A stretch of DNA of 64,000 bases from Streptomyces gossypii (lineage in GTDB: Bacteria > Actinomycetota > Actinomycetes > Streptomycetales > Streptomycetaceae): the NCBI RefSeq assembly GCF_025165795.1, contig NZ_JAJAGO010000005.1:186001-250000 (forward strand). Direction: 5' to 3'. The position numbers were made by a program, and so were the translations under genes. Each line of letters opens with the position of its first letter. Position 1 is the stretch's first letter. Below, piece by piece: positions 27,228 through 35,117 of this stretch. The notes under the pieces were generated by a model. The model was not told where the DNA came from. It did no database searches and saw only the letters and a list, made by a program, of their open reading frames with translations.

Positions 27228-27365
27228 CGTGCCCCCGCAGTACCCCTCCAGCCCTGCAGCACGCACAGCCCCGCAGACAGGATTGAGCGGACCGCCTGAC
27301 CGACGTGCGCAGGGCGATCGGGGACGCCGTCACCGCACCCCGCGCACGAGGGCGCTACCGGAGGT

Positions 27366-28157
27366 TCAGGGCTTGCGCCCGATGCCGCCGAACGTCATGG
27401 CCTCCCTCTCGGGAGGGCTGGACACGCGCCAGTGGGAGCAGGAGGCGATACCCGGTTCGAGGAGGTCCAGGCCGTCGAAGTAGCCGCGGACCTGATCCAG
27501 GTCGCGCAGGCGGTAGGGCACAGATCCGCCGTCGTCGTACCCCTGCTGGGCGGCTTGCAGCTGCTCGTCGCCGTCGGTGCTCTCGTACAGCACCAGGTGA
27601 CTGCCCGCGGGCAGGGGCTCCAGCAGCCGTGCGACGATCGAGCGGGCCTCCTCGTAGCTGTCGACGTGGCCCAGGATGCCCATCAGCATCAGGGCGATGG
27701 GCTGATCGAAGTCGAGCCGCTCGCGCGCCGCCTCCAGGATGGACTCCGGCCGGTGCACATCGGCGTCGATGTAGCCGACGCGATCACTGACAGGGCCCGT
27801 GAGGATTGCACGGGCATGCGTCAGCACCAGCGGGTCGTTGTCGACATAGAGGACGCGGCACTCCGGCGCCGCGCGCAGCGCGACCTCGTGGGTGTTCTCG
27901 GCAGCGGGCAGGCCGGTGCCGATGTCCAGGAACTGACGGATACCCACTTCGGCGGCCAGATGGTGAACACCCCTGCTCAGGAAGCCCCGAGCCGCCTGCG
28001 CCATGAAGACGATGTCCGGGTAGAGCTTCGCGTATTCGTCCCCGGCCTCGCGGTCGACCCTGTAGTTGTCCTTGCCTCCGAGCCAGTAGTTCCAGATCCG
28101 TGCCGAATGCGGCACCGAGGTGTCAACAACGCTGTCTGCCTCGGACTGCTCCGTCAT
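27366..28157 (-). CDS. SAM-dependent methyltransferase, DUF574/SAV2177 family
   Basis: 263 aa. ARIWNYWLGGKDNYRVDREAG is the hallmark of this actinobacterial family, followed by the SAM-binding FLDIGTGLPAAENTHEV, RVLYVDNDPLVLTHA and IALMLMGILGHV. Streptomyces carry many copies; substrates are unknown. ATG 28157 follows GAGAGG; an open frame continues to 28250 without a ribosome site. A perfect 14-base palindrome is at 28237-28250. Confidence 0.92.
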   Translation of the reverse strand: MTEQSEADSVVDTSVPHSARIWNYWLGGKDNYRVDREAGDEYAKLYPDIVFMAQAARGFLSRGVHHLAAEVGIRQFLDIGTGLPAAENTHEVALRAAPECRVLYVDNDPLVLTHARAILTGPVSDRVGYIDADVHRPESILEAARERLDFDQPIALMLMGILGHVDSYEEARSIVARLLEPLPAGSHLVLYESTDGDEQLQAAQQGYDDGGSVPYRLRDLDQVRGYFDGLDLLEPGIASCSHWRVSSPPEREAMTFGGIGRKP

Positions 28158-28236
28158 CTGCGGCCTCTCGTCGGGTTGTTGGAGTGGGAGGGCCACGATT
28201 CCACGACGAAGAGCGGGGTGGAATCCGAACCGTCGG

Positions 28237-28250
28237 ATGGCATATGCCAT
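28237..28250. promoter_or_regulatory. 14-base perfect palindrome upstream of the methyltransferase
   Basis: ATGGCATATGCCAT lies 80 bases before the methyltransferase start, in a locally AT-richer stretch. Possible operator; nothing ties it to a specific regulator. Confidence 0.3.
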
Positions 28251-28332
28251 TCCATGGAGGCGGCGTCAGAGCGCACTCAGCCGGTCGGTCGACCGGGTTC
28301 GCCGGTCAACGAGGCGCGGTGTCCGCTGCGCG

Positions 28333-28395
28333 GCAGGGCGTAGAGGAAGGGGCTGGGCCTCGCCGTCCCAGAAGACGTCCAGGGTGTCCCGTCCA
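28333..28395 (-). pseudogene. Remnant of a UvrD-like helicase 3' end
   Basis: Minus-strand translation gives GRDTLDVFWDGEA, close to ARDTLDVFWHGKP at the end of the helicase at 40912. The nucleotide match continues about 20 bases past this block, but one extra base shifts the frame. No helicase sequence is recognisable on either side, so only the last few dozen codons of a paralogue survive. Confidence 0.6.
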
Positions 28396-28410
28396 CAGAG
28401 TGGAACCCGT

Positions 28411-28560
28411 CATGGGTCGTCGCGCCCCGTCAGCCTGCTTGCTGCGGTGACCCTGGCCGCAGCCGGCCTCGGGGCCGCGTCCGGTTGTGACAGTCAGCAG
28501 GAGGCCGACGGCAGCGGCCGGCAGGAATCCGGCGGCGACGCGGAGGTGCGGGCGCACCCC
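28411..28560 (+). pseudogene. Frameshifted lipoprotein gene start
   Basis: ATG 28411 reads MGRRAPSACLLR and then stops. A neighbouring frame continues as VSLLAAVTLAAAGLGAASGC followed by a Ser/Gly/Glu/Gln-rich stretch, a typical lipoprotein signal and linker. The two halves need a frameshift to join, and no mature domain follows before the convergent TetR gene. Together with the helicase scrap it fills the 408-bp gap 28158-28565. Confidence 0.45.
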
Positions 28561-28565
28561 GCCCT

Positions 28566-29171
28566 TCACGTCGACTCCCAGAGGGCGGCCAGGTGCGCGT
28601 GGAGGACGTCGTGTGCCTCGTGCGGGGTGAGGTGGCCGATGAGGACGTGCGCGGTGAGGCCGTCCGCGAGGGCGAGGAGGGTGCGGGCCTCGCGTTGCGG
28701 ATCGAGGGGCATGGCGCAGTCGGCGCCGTGCCCCTCGCCGGCTTCCGCGATGAGGCGGGTGAACGTCTCCTGCAGGGTCGCGTAGTTAGCCGTCAGCGTC
28801 CTGGCGAGCGGCTTGCTGACAGCCGCCTGCGCGAGGAAGGCGAGCCAGACCCTGGCCTCGGCGCGGTGCTCTTCCCGGAGCAGTGAGATCTCGGTGGCCG
28901 CGTGGCCCAGGGCGGTGCCGGCCGACTGGGCCGGGCTCCTGACGAGGCGGGCCCGTACGCGCTCGCTGATCCGCTCGCCGATGTGCCCGAGAGCGAACAC
29001 GAGCATCTCTTCCTTGGTGCGGAAGCACCGCTGGACCGCGCCCATCGACACCTGCGCGCGGGCGGCGACGTCGCGAAGGGTCACGCCCTCCAGCCCGCGT
29101 TCATCGGCGAGGCGGCACACGGCCTCGGCGATGAGGCGGCGTCGGCTCGCGTGATCCACCTGCCTGGGCAT
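28566..29171 (-). CDS. TetR-family transcriptional regulator
   Basis: 201 aa. N-terminal TetR helix-turn-helix: LIAEAVCRLADERGLEGVTL then DVAARAQVSMGAVQRCF; a helical ligand domain follows. ATG 29171 has GGAGG nine bases upstream. Divergent from an amidase, with a 45-bp interrupted inverted repeat between them, so it probably represses the amidase and itself. Confidence 0.9.
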   Translation of the reverse strand: MPRQVDHASRRRLIAEAVCRLADERGLEGVTLRDVAARAQVSMGAVQRCFRTKEEMLVFALGHIGERISERVRARLVRSPAQSAGTALGHAATEISLLREEHRAEARVWLAFLAQAAVSKPLARTLTANYATLQETFTRLIAEAGEGHGADCAMPLDPQREARTLLALADGLTAHVLIGHLTPHEAHDVLHAHLAALWEST

Positions 29172-29224
29172 GCCTGGTCGCCTCCCTGTTTCCCAGCGCT
29201 CTGTTTCGCAGTGCACTTTATGCG

Positions 29225-29269
29225 ATGCGCTCGTATCGGTTCCAGGGTACGGTTCCGATGCAAGCGCAT
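29225..29269. promoter_or_regulatory. Large inverted repeat between TetR and amidase genes
   Basis: Left arm ATGCGCTCGTATCGG (29225-29239) and right arm CCGATGCAAGCGCAT (29255-29269) are inverted copies matching at 13 of 15 positions, with a 15-base spacer. The arms sit between the divergent genes and probably hold two TetR operator halves. It ends 27 bases before the amidase start. Confidence 0.55.
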
Positions 29270-29296
29270 TGGTACGTGGATGGGGAAGGTAAAGCC

Positions 29297-30727
29297 ATGC
29301 AGGACGCCCTGTGGAAGATGCCGGCCGCCGCGCAGGCGGAGGCTGTGCGCAGCGCGGCCGTCTCAGCTGTCGAACTGGTCGACAGCCACCTGGATCGCAT
29401 CGCCGAGGTCAACCCGCAGGTGAACGCGGTCACGCAGCTCCTGGCGGAGCGCGCACGCGAGGCCGCGGCACAGACGGACCGTCGGCGGGCCGCCGGTGAA
29501 ACGCTGGGACCGCTCGCGGGCGTGCCCTTCACGGTGAAGGAGAGCACCGCCGTCGAAGGCGTGCCGACCACGTTCGGCACGGAGCGCTTCCGCGATCTGG
29601 TGGCGCCGGCAGACGCACCCCCGGTGGCGCGGCTGCGCGCGGCCGGGGCCATCCCCATCGGGCACGGCAACATCCCCACCCTGATCCTGGCGGGGATGCA
29701 CACGCGCAGCGAGCTGTTCGGCGACACGCTCAACCCGTGGGACAGCAGCCGGACCCCGGGCGGCTCCAGCGGGGGCGACGCGGTGGCCGTCGCCACGGGC
29801 ATGGCGGCGCTCGGGCTCGGCAACGACTCTGGCGGGTCAGTGCGCATCCCGGCCCAGTTCTGCGGTGTGGCCGGGCTGAAGCCGTCCACGGGCCGGTTCC
29901 CCGCCGACCACCGCGTACTCGGCCCGGCCGACCCCGGCCCGGCGTCCCAGATGCTGGTCACCGACGGCCCGCTGGCCCGGAGCGTGGGCGACCTGCGGCT
30001 GGCCTACGAAGTGCTGGCCGGGACCGATCCGCGAGACCCACGCGCCGTGCCGGTACCCGCATACGGCGAACCGCTCCCCGGACGCGCGAAGGTCGCGGTC
30101 GTGGCGGACCCTGGCGGGCACGGCGTCCACCCCACGATTCGCGAAGCCGTCGCGACCGCGGCCGACGCGCTCCGCGACGCCGGATACGACGTGCGCGAGG
30201 TACAGGACGTACCGCGGATGGAAGAGGCCCTGGAGGCGTACGGCCGGATCGCTGTGACCGAGTTCGCCCCGAACTGGCCGGTGGTGCGCGAGCTGCTCGG
30301 CAAAGGCGGGGACCGCTATATCGAGATGGCGATGGAGCAGACCCCGCCCGCAAGCGCGGCAGAGTTCATGACGCTGATGGGCACCTGGATGAACATCCGC
30401 CGCTCGTGGGCCGAATTCCTCGACGAATACCCGCTGTTGCTCGGCCCGGTCTTCACCGAACCACCGGTCGAGCCGGGGCTGGAGTCGCGTGACAGGCCAG
30501 GGCGGGACCGTGTCGCGTCGGGCATGCGCCTGTGCACCGTGACCAGCTTCGTCGGCGTACCCGGTGTGGCCATACCGACCGGGGTGGTCGGCGGGCTCCC
30601 CTCCGGAGTACAGATCGTCGGGCGCGCGTTCCGCGAGGACCTGTGCCTGGGCGCGGCCCAGGCGATCGAGGACCGGCTCGGAGTTCTCACACCGGTCGGC
30701 CCGCGCGTGGGAGGCCGGACCGATTGA
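29297..30727 (+). CDS. Amidase-signature family hydrolase
   Basis: 476 aa. The Ser-cisSer-Lys triad is visible: Lys in LAGVPFTVKES, cis-Ser in TPGGSSGGDAVAVA and nucleophile Ser in NDSGGSVRIPAQFCG. It hydrolyses an amide of unknown identity in the cytoplasm. ATG 29297 follows GGGGAAGG; in-frame codons to 29225 fall inside the operator repeat. Probably regulated by the divergent TetR protein. Confidence 0.92.
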   Translation: MQDALWKMPAAAQAEAVRSAAVSAVELVDSHLDRIAEVNPQVNAVTQLLAERAREAAAQTDRRRAAGETLGPLAGVPFTVKESTAVEGVPTTFGTERFRDLVAPADAPPVARLRAAGAIPIGHGNIPTLILAGMHTRSELFGDTLNPWDSSRTPGGSSGGDAVAVATGMAALGLGNDSGGSVRIPAQFCGVAGLKPSTGRFPADHRVLGPADPGPASQMLVTDGPLARSVGDLRLAYEVLAGTDPRDPRAVPVPAYGEPLPGRAKVAVVADPGGHGVHPTIREAVATAADALRDAGYDVREVQDVPRMEEALEAYGRIAVTEFAPNWPVVRELLGKGGDRYIEMAMEQTPPASAAEFMTLMGTWMNIRRSWAEFLDEYPLLLGPVFTEPPVEPGLESRDRPGRDRVASGMRLCTVTSFVGVPGVAIPTGVVGGLPSGVQIVGRAFREDLCLGAAQAIEDRLGVLTPVGPRVGGRTD

Positions 30728-30795
30728 GCCGCTTGTAGCGACGCCAAAGGCTCCCGCGACGACCGGCGTCCGGAACGACAACCGGAGAGGACATC

Positions 30796-31332
30796 ATGAA
30801 CACTGCCCCCACCGAGGACCATCCGCCCTCCTGCCGCGACCTGGTAGGTATCCTCGCCCAGACCGACCGGCGCGCCGCCTACGCGGCCCTCGTCCTCGGC
30901 GCGGCCTCCGTGGCGGAGGTCGCCGAACTGGCCCAGCTCCGCCCACCGGCCGCTGCCGCGGCGCTTCAGAAGCTGACGGAGGGCCGGATCGCCGCCTTCG
31001 ACAGCGAAAAGCGTACGTACACGCTGCTCGACGACACGTTCCGGCTCGCAGTCCAGGCCGAGGTCAGGGTCTCCGGCCGGAGCAGCGGAGACGGGGCGGG
31101 CTCCTACTTCCGCCGTGGTCGGCTCACGTCCATTCCGGGCAAGGCGGAGGTACGCGATCGTGTTCTGGCCGTGGTGAAGGACTCGTTCGAGCATGGCGTG
31201 ACGTACTCCGAGGCCAAGGTCAACGCGATCTGCGGCGAATGGTTCGACGACTGGGTGAGCCTGCGCCGTGCCCTCGTGGACGAGGGCCTGTTGCGCCGAA
31301 ACGAGTCCGGCACCACCTACGAGCGCGTCTGA
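30796..31332 (+). CDS. Winged-helix protein with DUF2087 domain
   Basis: 178 aa. N-terminal ArsR-like helical region (LVGILAQTDRRAAYAALVLG, AELAQLRPPAAAAALQKLTE), then a DUF2087 domain with VLAVVKDSFEHGVTYSEAKV and WVSLRRALVDEGLLRRNESG. Proteins of this kind are putative small regulators. ATG 30796 follows GGAGAGG, 68 bases after the amidase, so co-transcription is possible. Confidence 0.85.
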   Translation: MNTAPTEDHPPSCRDLVGILAQTDRRAAYAALVLGAASVAEVAELAQLRPPAAAAALQKLTEGRIAAFDSEKRTYTLLDDTFRLAVQAEVRVSGRSSGDGAGSYFRRGRLTSIPGKAEVRDRVLAVVKDSFEHGVTYSEAKVNAICGEWFDDWVSLRRALVDEGLLRRNESGTTYERV

Positions 31333-31448
31333 CGGATGGTGCGCGTGGTGGGGCGACGCCCGCACACTCACGGATGTCGTCGCGCGGGCTGGACCTGGCC
31401 GCTCTCGCACCCACCCACCCACCCACCGACCCACCCTCCTTCCGCCGG

Positions 31449-31795
31449 CTACGTGGCCGGGTGCAGGCGCTTGCGCTTGCGTTTGCGGGCGTCGCGGAAC
31501 GCGGCGAGGCCGGTGTGCTCTCCCGGGGCTGCCGAGCGTGGGCGGCGGTGCGGTCGTGCGCGGTGCGGCAGTCGGGGCACAGGTCCCGGCCGCTGCCGGG
31601 CTCCGGCCGGAACAGGCGGGGCTGGGTGTGGCGGGTGCGGCACTCGCGCATGCCGGTGATGCGGGGCTGGGGCTCCGGTGTCGCTGGTGACGGGGGTGGG
31701 GGAGGGGGCGGTTCGGGCAGTGCGTGTTCGAGGCGGCGGCGCAGGGCGCCGAGCGGTTTGCGGGCGCTGGTCAGGCCCTCGGTGAGGGCGATGGC
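31449..31795 (-). pseudogene. Truncated, frameshifted copy of the winged-helix/zinc-ribbon gene at 56758
   Basis: About 345 bases closely match the 3' third of 56758-57744, in the same orientation. Shared translation includes EGLTSARKPLGAL, RITGMRECRTRHTQPRLFRP and LCPDC, ending KRKRKRLHPAT. A 2-base difference (GTGCTCTCCCGG here, GTGCTCCCGG in the intact gene) near 31518-31523 breaks the frame, and homology stops near 31795, just past the 3' end of the dienelactone hydrolase gene. The rest of the 474-bp gap holds only a CCCACCCACC-rich run. Confidence 0.75.
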
Positions 31796-31806
31796 ACGCG
31801 GAGCTT

Positions 31807-32568
31807 TCAGCTGTGGGTCAGGGTGCGGTCGAGGAGGGGGAGCAGGCGGTCCCAGTGGCGTTGCAGCCCGGCGGGGTCGAAGGCGTCGGTGTCGGACATG
31901 GTGAAGCCGTGGACGGTGCCGGGGTAGATCTCGGAGGTGTAGCCGACGCCTGCCGTGTCCAGGGCCTGGTTGAGCTCGCCGAGGGCCTCGGGCGTCAGGT
32001 CTGTTTCGGCGTGGCCGAGGTGGACCTGGGCGGTGAGCTTGTGCAGGCTCTCGGGCCCGTCGGCGCCCACGGGGCCGTGGAATGCGGCGACGGCGGCCAC
32101 CTGGCCGGGGTGGGCCACGGCGGTGCGCGTAGCGAGGAGGCCGCCTATGCAGTAGCCGGTCACCGCGACCGGTCCGGCGCCGACCTCGGGCTGGGCGGTG
32201 AGGAACCTGAGGTAGGCGTCGGCATCGCTCAGGACGCGTTCGGTGGTGTGCGCCTCGATCAAGGGCATCAGCTGGGCGATGATCGCGGGCCGGACGTCTT
32301 CTCCGATGTGCTCGGGAAGTTCGACCAGCGGGGTCTGGCCCTGTCGGTAGAAGAAGTTGGGGACCAGCACGTAGTACCCGTGACCGGCCAGTTCGCGGGC
32401 CATCTCCCGCAGCGCGGGCCGGATGCCGAAGGCGTCCGCGTACATCAGCACCCCAGGATGCCGCTCGCCCTGGTCGGGGAAGGCGGCGAAGGCGTCGGCC
32501 TGGCCGTCCGTGGTGGGAATCTGCAACATCTTGGTGGGAATGGTGGATCTTCCTTCCTGGGAGTTCAC
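31807..32568 (-). CDS. Dienelactone hydrolase-family alpha/beta hydrolase
   Basis: Up to 253 aa. DLH fold with nucleophile Cys in VAVTGYCIGGLLA, acid near HLGHAETDL and His in YPGTVHGFTM. The start is uncertain: GTG 32568 has no ribosome site, ATG 32529 has none, but an ATT at 32541 lies 7 bases after GGAAGGAAG and would begin IPTKMLQIPTTDG. Divergent from a MarR regulator with two matching 17-bp operator-like sites between them. Substrate unknown. Confidence 0.88.
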   Translation of the reverse strand: MNSQEGRSTIPTKMLQIPTTDGQADAFAAFPDQGERHPGVLMYADAFGIRPALREMARELAGHGYYVLVPNFFYRQGQTPLVELPEHIGEDVRPAIIAQLMPLIEAHTTERVLSDADAYLRFLTAQPEVGAGPVAVTGYCIGGLLATRTAVAHPGQVAAVAAFHGPVGADGPESLHKLTAQVHLGHAETDLTPEALGELNQALDTAGVGYTSEIYPGTVHGFTMSDTDAFDPAGLQRHWDRLLPLLDRTLTHS

Positions 32569-32576
32569 CGAACTGA

Positions 32577-32593
32577 CGTTTGGCGCACCAACG
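32577..32593. promoter_or_regulatory. MarR operator-like site 1
   Basis: CGTTTGGCGCACCAACG matches site 2 (32618-32634) at 14 of 17 positions. It sits next to the hydrolase start. Centre-to-centre spacing of 41 bp puts both sites on the same DNA face. Confidence 0.55.
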
Positions 32594-32617
32594 TTTTCGG
32601 CGTGCGTGAACGTACAT

Positions 32618-32634
32618 CGTTAGTCGCACTAACG
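32618..32634. promoter_or_regulatory. MarR operator-like site 2
   Basis: CGTTAG-TCGCA-CTAACG, perfect 6-bp arms, 20 bases before the MarR ATG. Likely autoregulation and control of the divergent hydrolase. Confidence 0.6.
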
Positions 32635-32653
32635 CAACGGTAGGCTCAGCGCC

Positions 32654-33145
32654 ATGAGCAGAGCCGAAGCCCCGGACATGCCCGACGACGGCCCGCCCAA
32701 GACGCCCGGCAGGCTGCGTCGACGGGCGAGCAGGCAATTGTCGCAGCTGACCATGCGGTCGGACCGGCTGATCAACGAAGGGCTGGCCCAGGTCGACGCC
32801 CGCAAGTGGCACTACGCCGTGCTCGCCTCGCTACAGGATTACGGGCCCGGCAGCCAGGCGGCGCTGAGCGGACGCACGGGCATCTACCGCAGCGACATGG
32901 TCGGGGTGCTCAACGAACTGGCCGAGCGTGACCTCGTCGAGCGGGCGCCGGACCCCGGCGACCGGCGCCGCAACATCATCACGATCTCCGCCCGAGGCCG
33001 CCGTCACCTGCGCCGCCTCGACACGGTCCTGGACGACCTCCACGAAGAACTGCTCGCGCCGCTGAATCCGGCCGAACGCGACCAGTTCATGCAACTGCTC
33101 ACCCGCTTGCTGGACCACCACACCCGATCTCCCGACCCCGAGTAG
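32654..33145 (+). CDS. MarR-family transcriptional regulator
   Basis: 163 aa. Winged-helix with KWHYAVLASLQDYGPGSQ, TGIYRSDMVGVLNELAERDL and the wing RAPDPGDRRRNIITISARG. ATG 32654 has only a weak ribosome site. Divergent from the dienelactone hydrolase with paired palindromic sites, so it likely represses that gene in response to a small organic ligand. Confidence 0.9.
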   Translation: MSRAEAPDMPDDGPPKTPGRLRRRASRQLSQLTMRSDRLINEGLAQVDARKWHYAVLASLQDYGPGSQAALSGRTGIYRSDMVGVLNELAERDLVERAPDPGDRRRNIITISARGRRHLRRLDTVLDDLHEELLAPLNPAERDQFMQLLTRLLDHHTRSPDPE

Positions 33146-33203
33146 TGGCGTCCGGCATCAGCCTTTCAGCGAGCTGCCGGGGGGGGGCGAGGCTGGTGGC
33201 AGG

Positions 33204-33250
33204 TGCTGGTCGCCGTCGGGAGGTACTTTCGGCTGACGGTGCGACAGAGG
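33204..33250 (+). repeat. Orphan copy of the XRE-gene upstream element
   Basis: TGCTGGTCGC...CGGCTGACGGTG.GACAG closely matches 57983-58030, which precedes the XRE regulator at 58127. Here no regulator follows; the 129-bp gap ends in the 3' end of an opposite-strand gene. Probably a relic of a lost regulator gene. Confidence 0.45.
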
Positions 33251-33274
33251 TACGGGGCAGGGTGGGGGGCGGGC

Positions 33275-33967
33275 TCAAGCGTGTGGAACACCTATCGCGG
33301 TGGCGACCAGGCCCTGGCCGACGGTCCACCGTCCATCGAAGTGTCCGAGTCGGCGGCCGCCCACCAGCGGTCCGGGGACGAGCAGCTCGGCGCGGAAGCG
33401 GCCGTGCGGGGCCGTAGGTCCCGTGGGCCCGGGGTCCGCGTGGACCTCGATGTCCGCCTCTGTGAAGTCCAGCCATTTCCCGGTCAGAGGAAACCACGCC
33501 TTGTAGACGGACTCCTTCGCGCTGAACAGCAGCCGGTCCCAGTGGATGGCGGGCTGCCGCACGGCCAGCTGCGTCAGGCGCTCCCGCTCGGCGGGCAGCG
33601 AGACGGAGGGCAGGATGCCGTCCGGGAGAGGGGCGTGGGGTTCGGCGTCGATACCGAGGGAGGCCAGGTCGGCGGCGCGGGCCAGGGCGGCGGCGCGGTA
33701 GCCGTCGCAGTGGGTCATGCTGCCGACCAGGCCCTCCGGCCAGCACGGGGCGCCGCGCTCGCCGGGCAGCACAGGCTGCGGCGGCACGCCGAGCTTCTCC
33801 ATGGCACGGCGGGCACAGGCACGCACCGCGCCGAACTCGCGGCGGCGCTTTTCCACCGCCCGCGCCACGATCGCCAGTTCCTCGGGGTACAGGGGGGCGT
33901 GGTCGGCCTCGTCGTCACCGCGTGACTCCACGGCCACCACCGACTCCGGGAGCAGCTCATCGATCAC
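33275..33967 (-). CDS. Sfp/EntD-type 4'-phosphopantetheinyl transferase
   Basis: 230 aa. Activates carrier proteins of polyketide, peptide or siderophore synthases by adding phosphopantetheine from CoA. Motifs: VGSMTHCDGYRAAALA, LGIDAEP (magnesium Asp/Glu) and LLFSAKESVYKAWFPLTG. GTG 33967 has GGAGG eight bases upstream and lies inside the end of the metallophosphoesterase gene (11-base overlap), so the two are coupled. Confidence 0.93.
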   Translation of the reverse strand: MIDELLPESVVAVESRGDDEADHAPLYPEELAIVARAVEKRRREFGAVRACARRAMEKLGVPPQPVLPGERGAPCWPEGLVGSMTHCDGYRAAALARAADLASLGIDAEPHAPLPDGILPSVSLPAERERLTQLAVRQPAIHWDRLLFSAKESVYKAWFPLTGKWLDFTEADIEVHADPGPTGPTAPHGRFRAELLVPGPLVGGRRLGHFDGRWTVGQGLVATAIGVPHA

Positions 33968-34814
33968 CGGCCGGGACCTCCATCGGCAGTATGCGGCGCA
34001 GTCTGCCGGGTGGGATCGACCGCTTGCGCCACTCGCGGGGATATCCCACTGACACCTCTTCGAAGCGGACGCCCTCGTGCCAGGTGGTCCGCGGGATGTG
34101 CAGATGGCCGTAGACCATGGCGGCCGGGCGGAATCGGCGGTGCCAGTCGGCGGTCAGCCGGGTGCCGCACCACATCGCGAACTCCGGGTACCACAGGACG
34201 TCCGTGGGATGACGGTCCAGCGGGTAGTGGTTGACGAGGACGGTGGGCAGGTCGTCGGGGAGCAAGGCGAGCCGGCGTTCGGTCTCGGCCACCCTGGCGC
34301 GGCACCACGCTTCGCGGCTCGGGTAGGGGTCGGGGTGCAGCAGGTACTCGTCGCTGCATACGACTCCGGTGCTGTGCGCGTAGGCCAGTCCCTCGTCCTT
34401 GGTGGTGCAGCCGGACGGCAGGAAGCTGTAGTCGTACAGCAGGAACAGCGGTGCCACGGCGACCGGGCCGCCGGGGCCGTCCCAGACCGGATAGGGGTCC
34501 TCGGGGGTGGTCACGCCCAAGTCGCGGCACAGCTCGACCAGGTGTTCGTAACGGGCGGCGCCGCGCAAGGTGTTGGCGTCCTTGGGATGGGTCCACAGTT
34601 CGTGGTTCCCCGGGGCCCAGACGACCTTGCGGAAACGGCTCGCCAGCGTCTTGAGGGCCCAGCGGATGTCGGCGACGGTCTCGGCGACGTCCCCGGCCAC
34701 GAGCAGCCAGTCGTCGGCGGACTCGGGCTCCATGCGCTCGACGAGGGCACGGTTCTCGGCGTAACCGATGTGGAGGTCGCTGATGGCCAGCAGATGCCCG
34801 GTACCGCCCGCCAT
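33957..34814 (-). CDS. Calcineurin-like metallophosphoesterase
   Basis: 285 aa. Metal-binding motifs in order: AISDLHIGY, VAGDVAE, WAPGNHELW, VNHYPLDRH and YGHLHIPRT. Cytoplasmic. Pairing with a phosphopantetheinyl transferase is common in actinomycetes, suggesting a linked role in CoA or carrier-protein chemistry, unproven here. ATG 34814 follows GAGAGGGG. Confidence 0.92.
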   Translation of the reverse strand: MAGGTGHLLAISDLHIGYAENRALVERMEPESADDWLLVAGDVAETVADIRWALKTLASRFRKVVWAPGNHELWTHPKDANTLRGAARYEHLVELCRDLGVTTPEDPYPVWDGPGGPVAVAPLFLLYDYSFLPSGCTTKDEGLAYAHSTGVVCSDEYLLHPDPYPSREAWCRARVAETERRLALLPDDLPTVLVNHYPLDRHPTDVLWYPEFAMWCGTRLTADWHRRFRPAAMVYGHLHIPRTTWHEGVRFEEVSVGYPREWRKRSIPPGRLRRILPMEVPAGDR

Positions 34815-34879
34815 CGATGTCCCCTCTCATCTCCCCCGCGAACGGCACCACAAGAACACACCGGCGGTATCCGGGCAAG

Positions 34880-34909
34880 AGTGCCAGTGCCAGTGCCAGT
34901 GCCAGTGCC
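34880..34909. repeat. Five tandem AGTGCC hexamers
   Basis: AGTGCC is repeated five times in the 303-bp gap between divergent genes. A 15-base unit (CTGGGCAGCGCAGGG) follows in two and a third copies at 34946-34980. Simple slippage repeats; no regulatory reading possible. Confidence 0.8.
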
Positions 34910-34945
34910 GGGTGCCACCGGCATGTGCTCGGTGACCGGAAATTG

Positions 34946-34980
34946 GCTGGGCAGCGCAGGGCTGGGCAGCGCAGGGCTGG
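34946..34980. repeat. 15-base tandem repeat, 2.3 copies
   Basis: CTGGGCAGCGCAGGG occurs at 34946-34960 and 34961-34975, followed by CTGGG. In the same gap as the hexamer run. Confidence 0.75.
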
Positions 34981-35117
34981 GAGTGGGCCGTGCATGGCAG
35001 AACCGACGACGCGGTGCGGGGCGGCGTTGGGAGCGATCCAGCGGTATCGGAAGATGGCCGGGGCGCCGGACGGACGACGGGCTGAGCGCGCAGGTCGAGT
35101 GAGCGGGGGTGGGCGGG

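Noticed and set aside
28566..31332. Complete mobile element around the TetR/amidase genes
   Set aside because: No transposase, integrase or long terminal repeats; the relics nearby do not form matching ends.
34880..34980. Short direct repeats considered as a CRISPR array
   Set aside because: Units are only 6 and 15 bases, contiguous and without spacers; no cas genes nearby.
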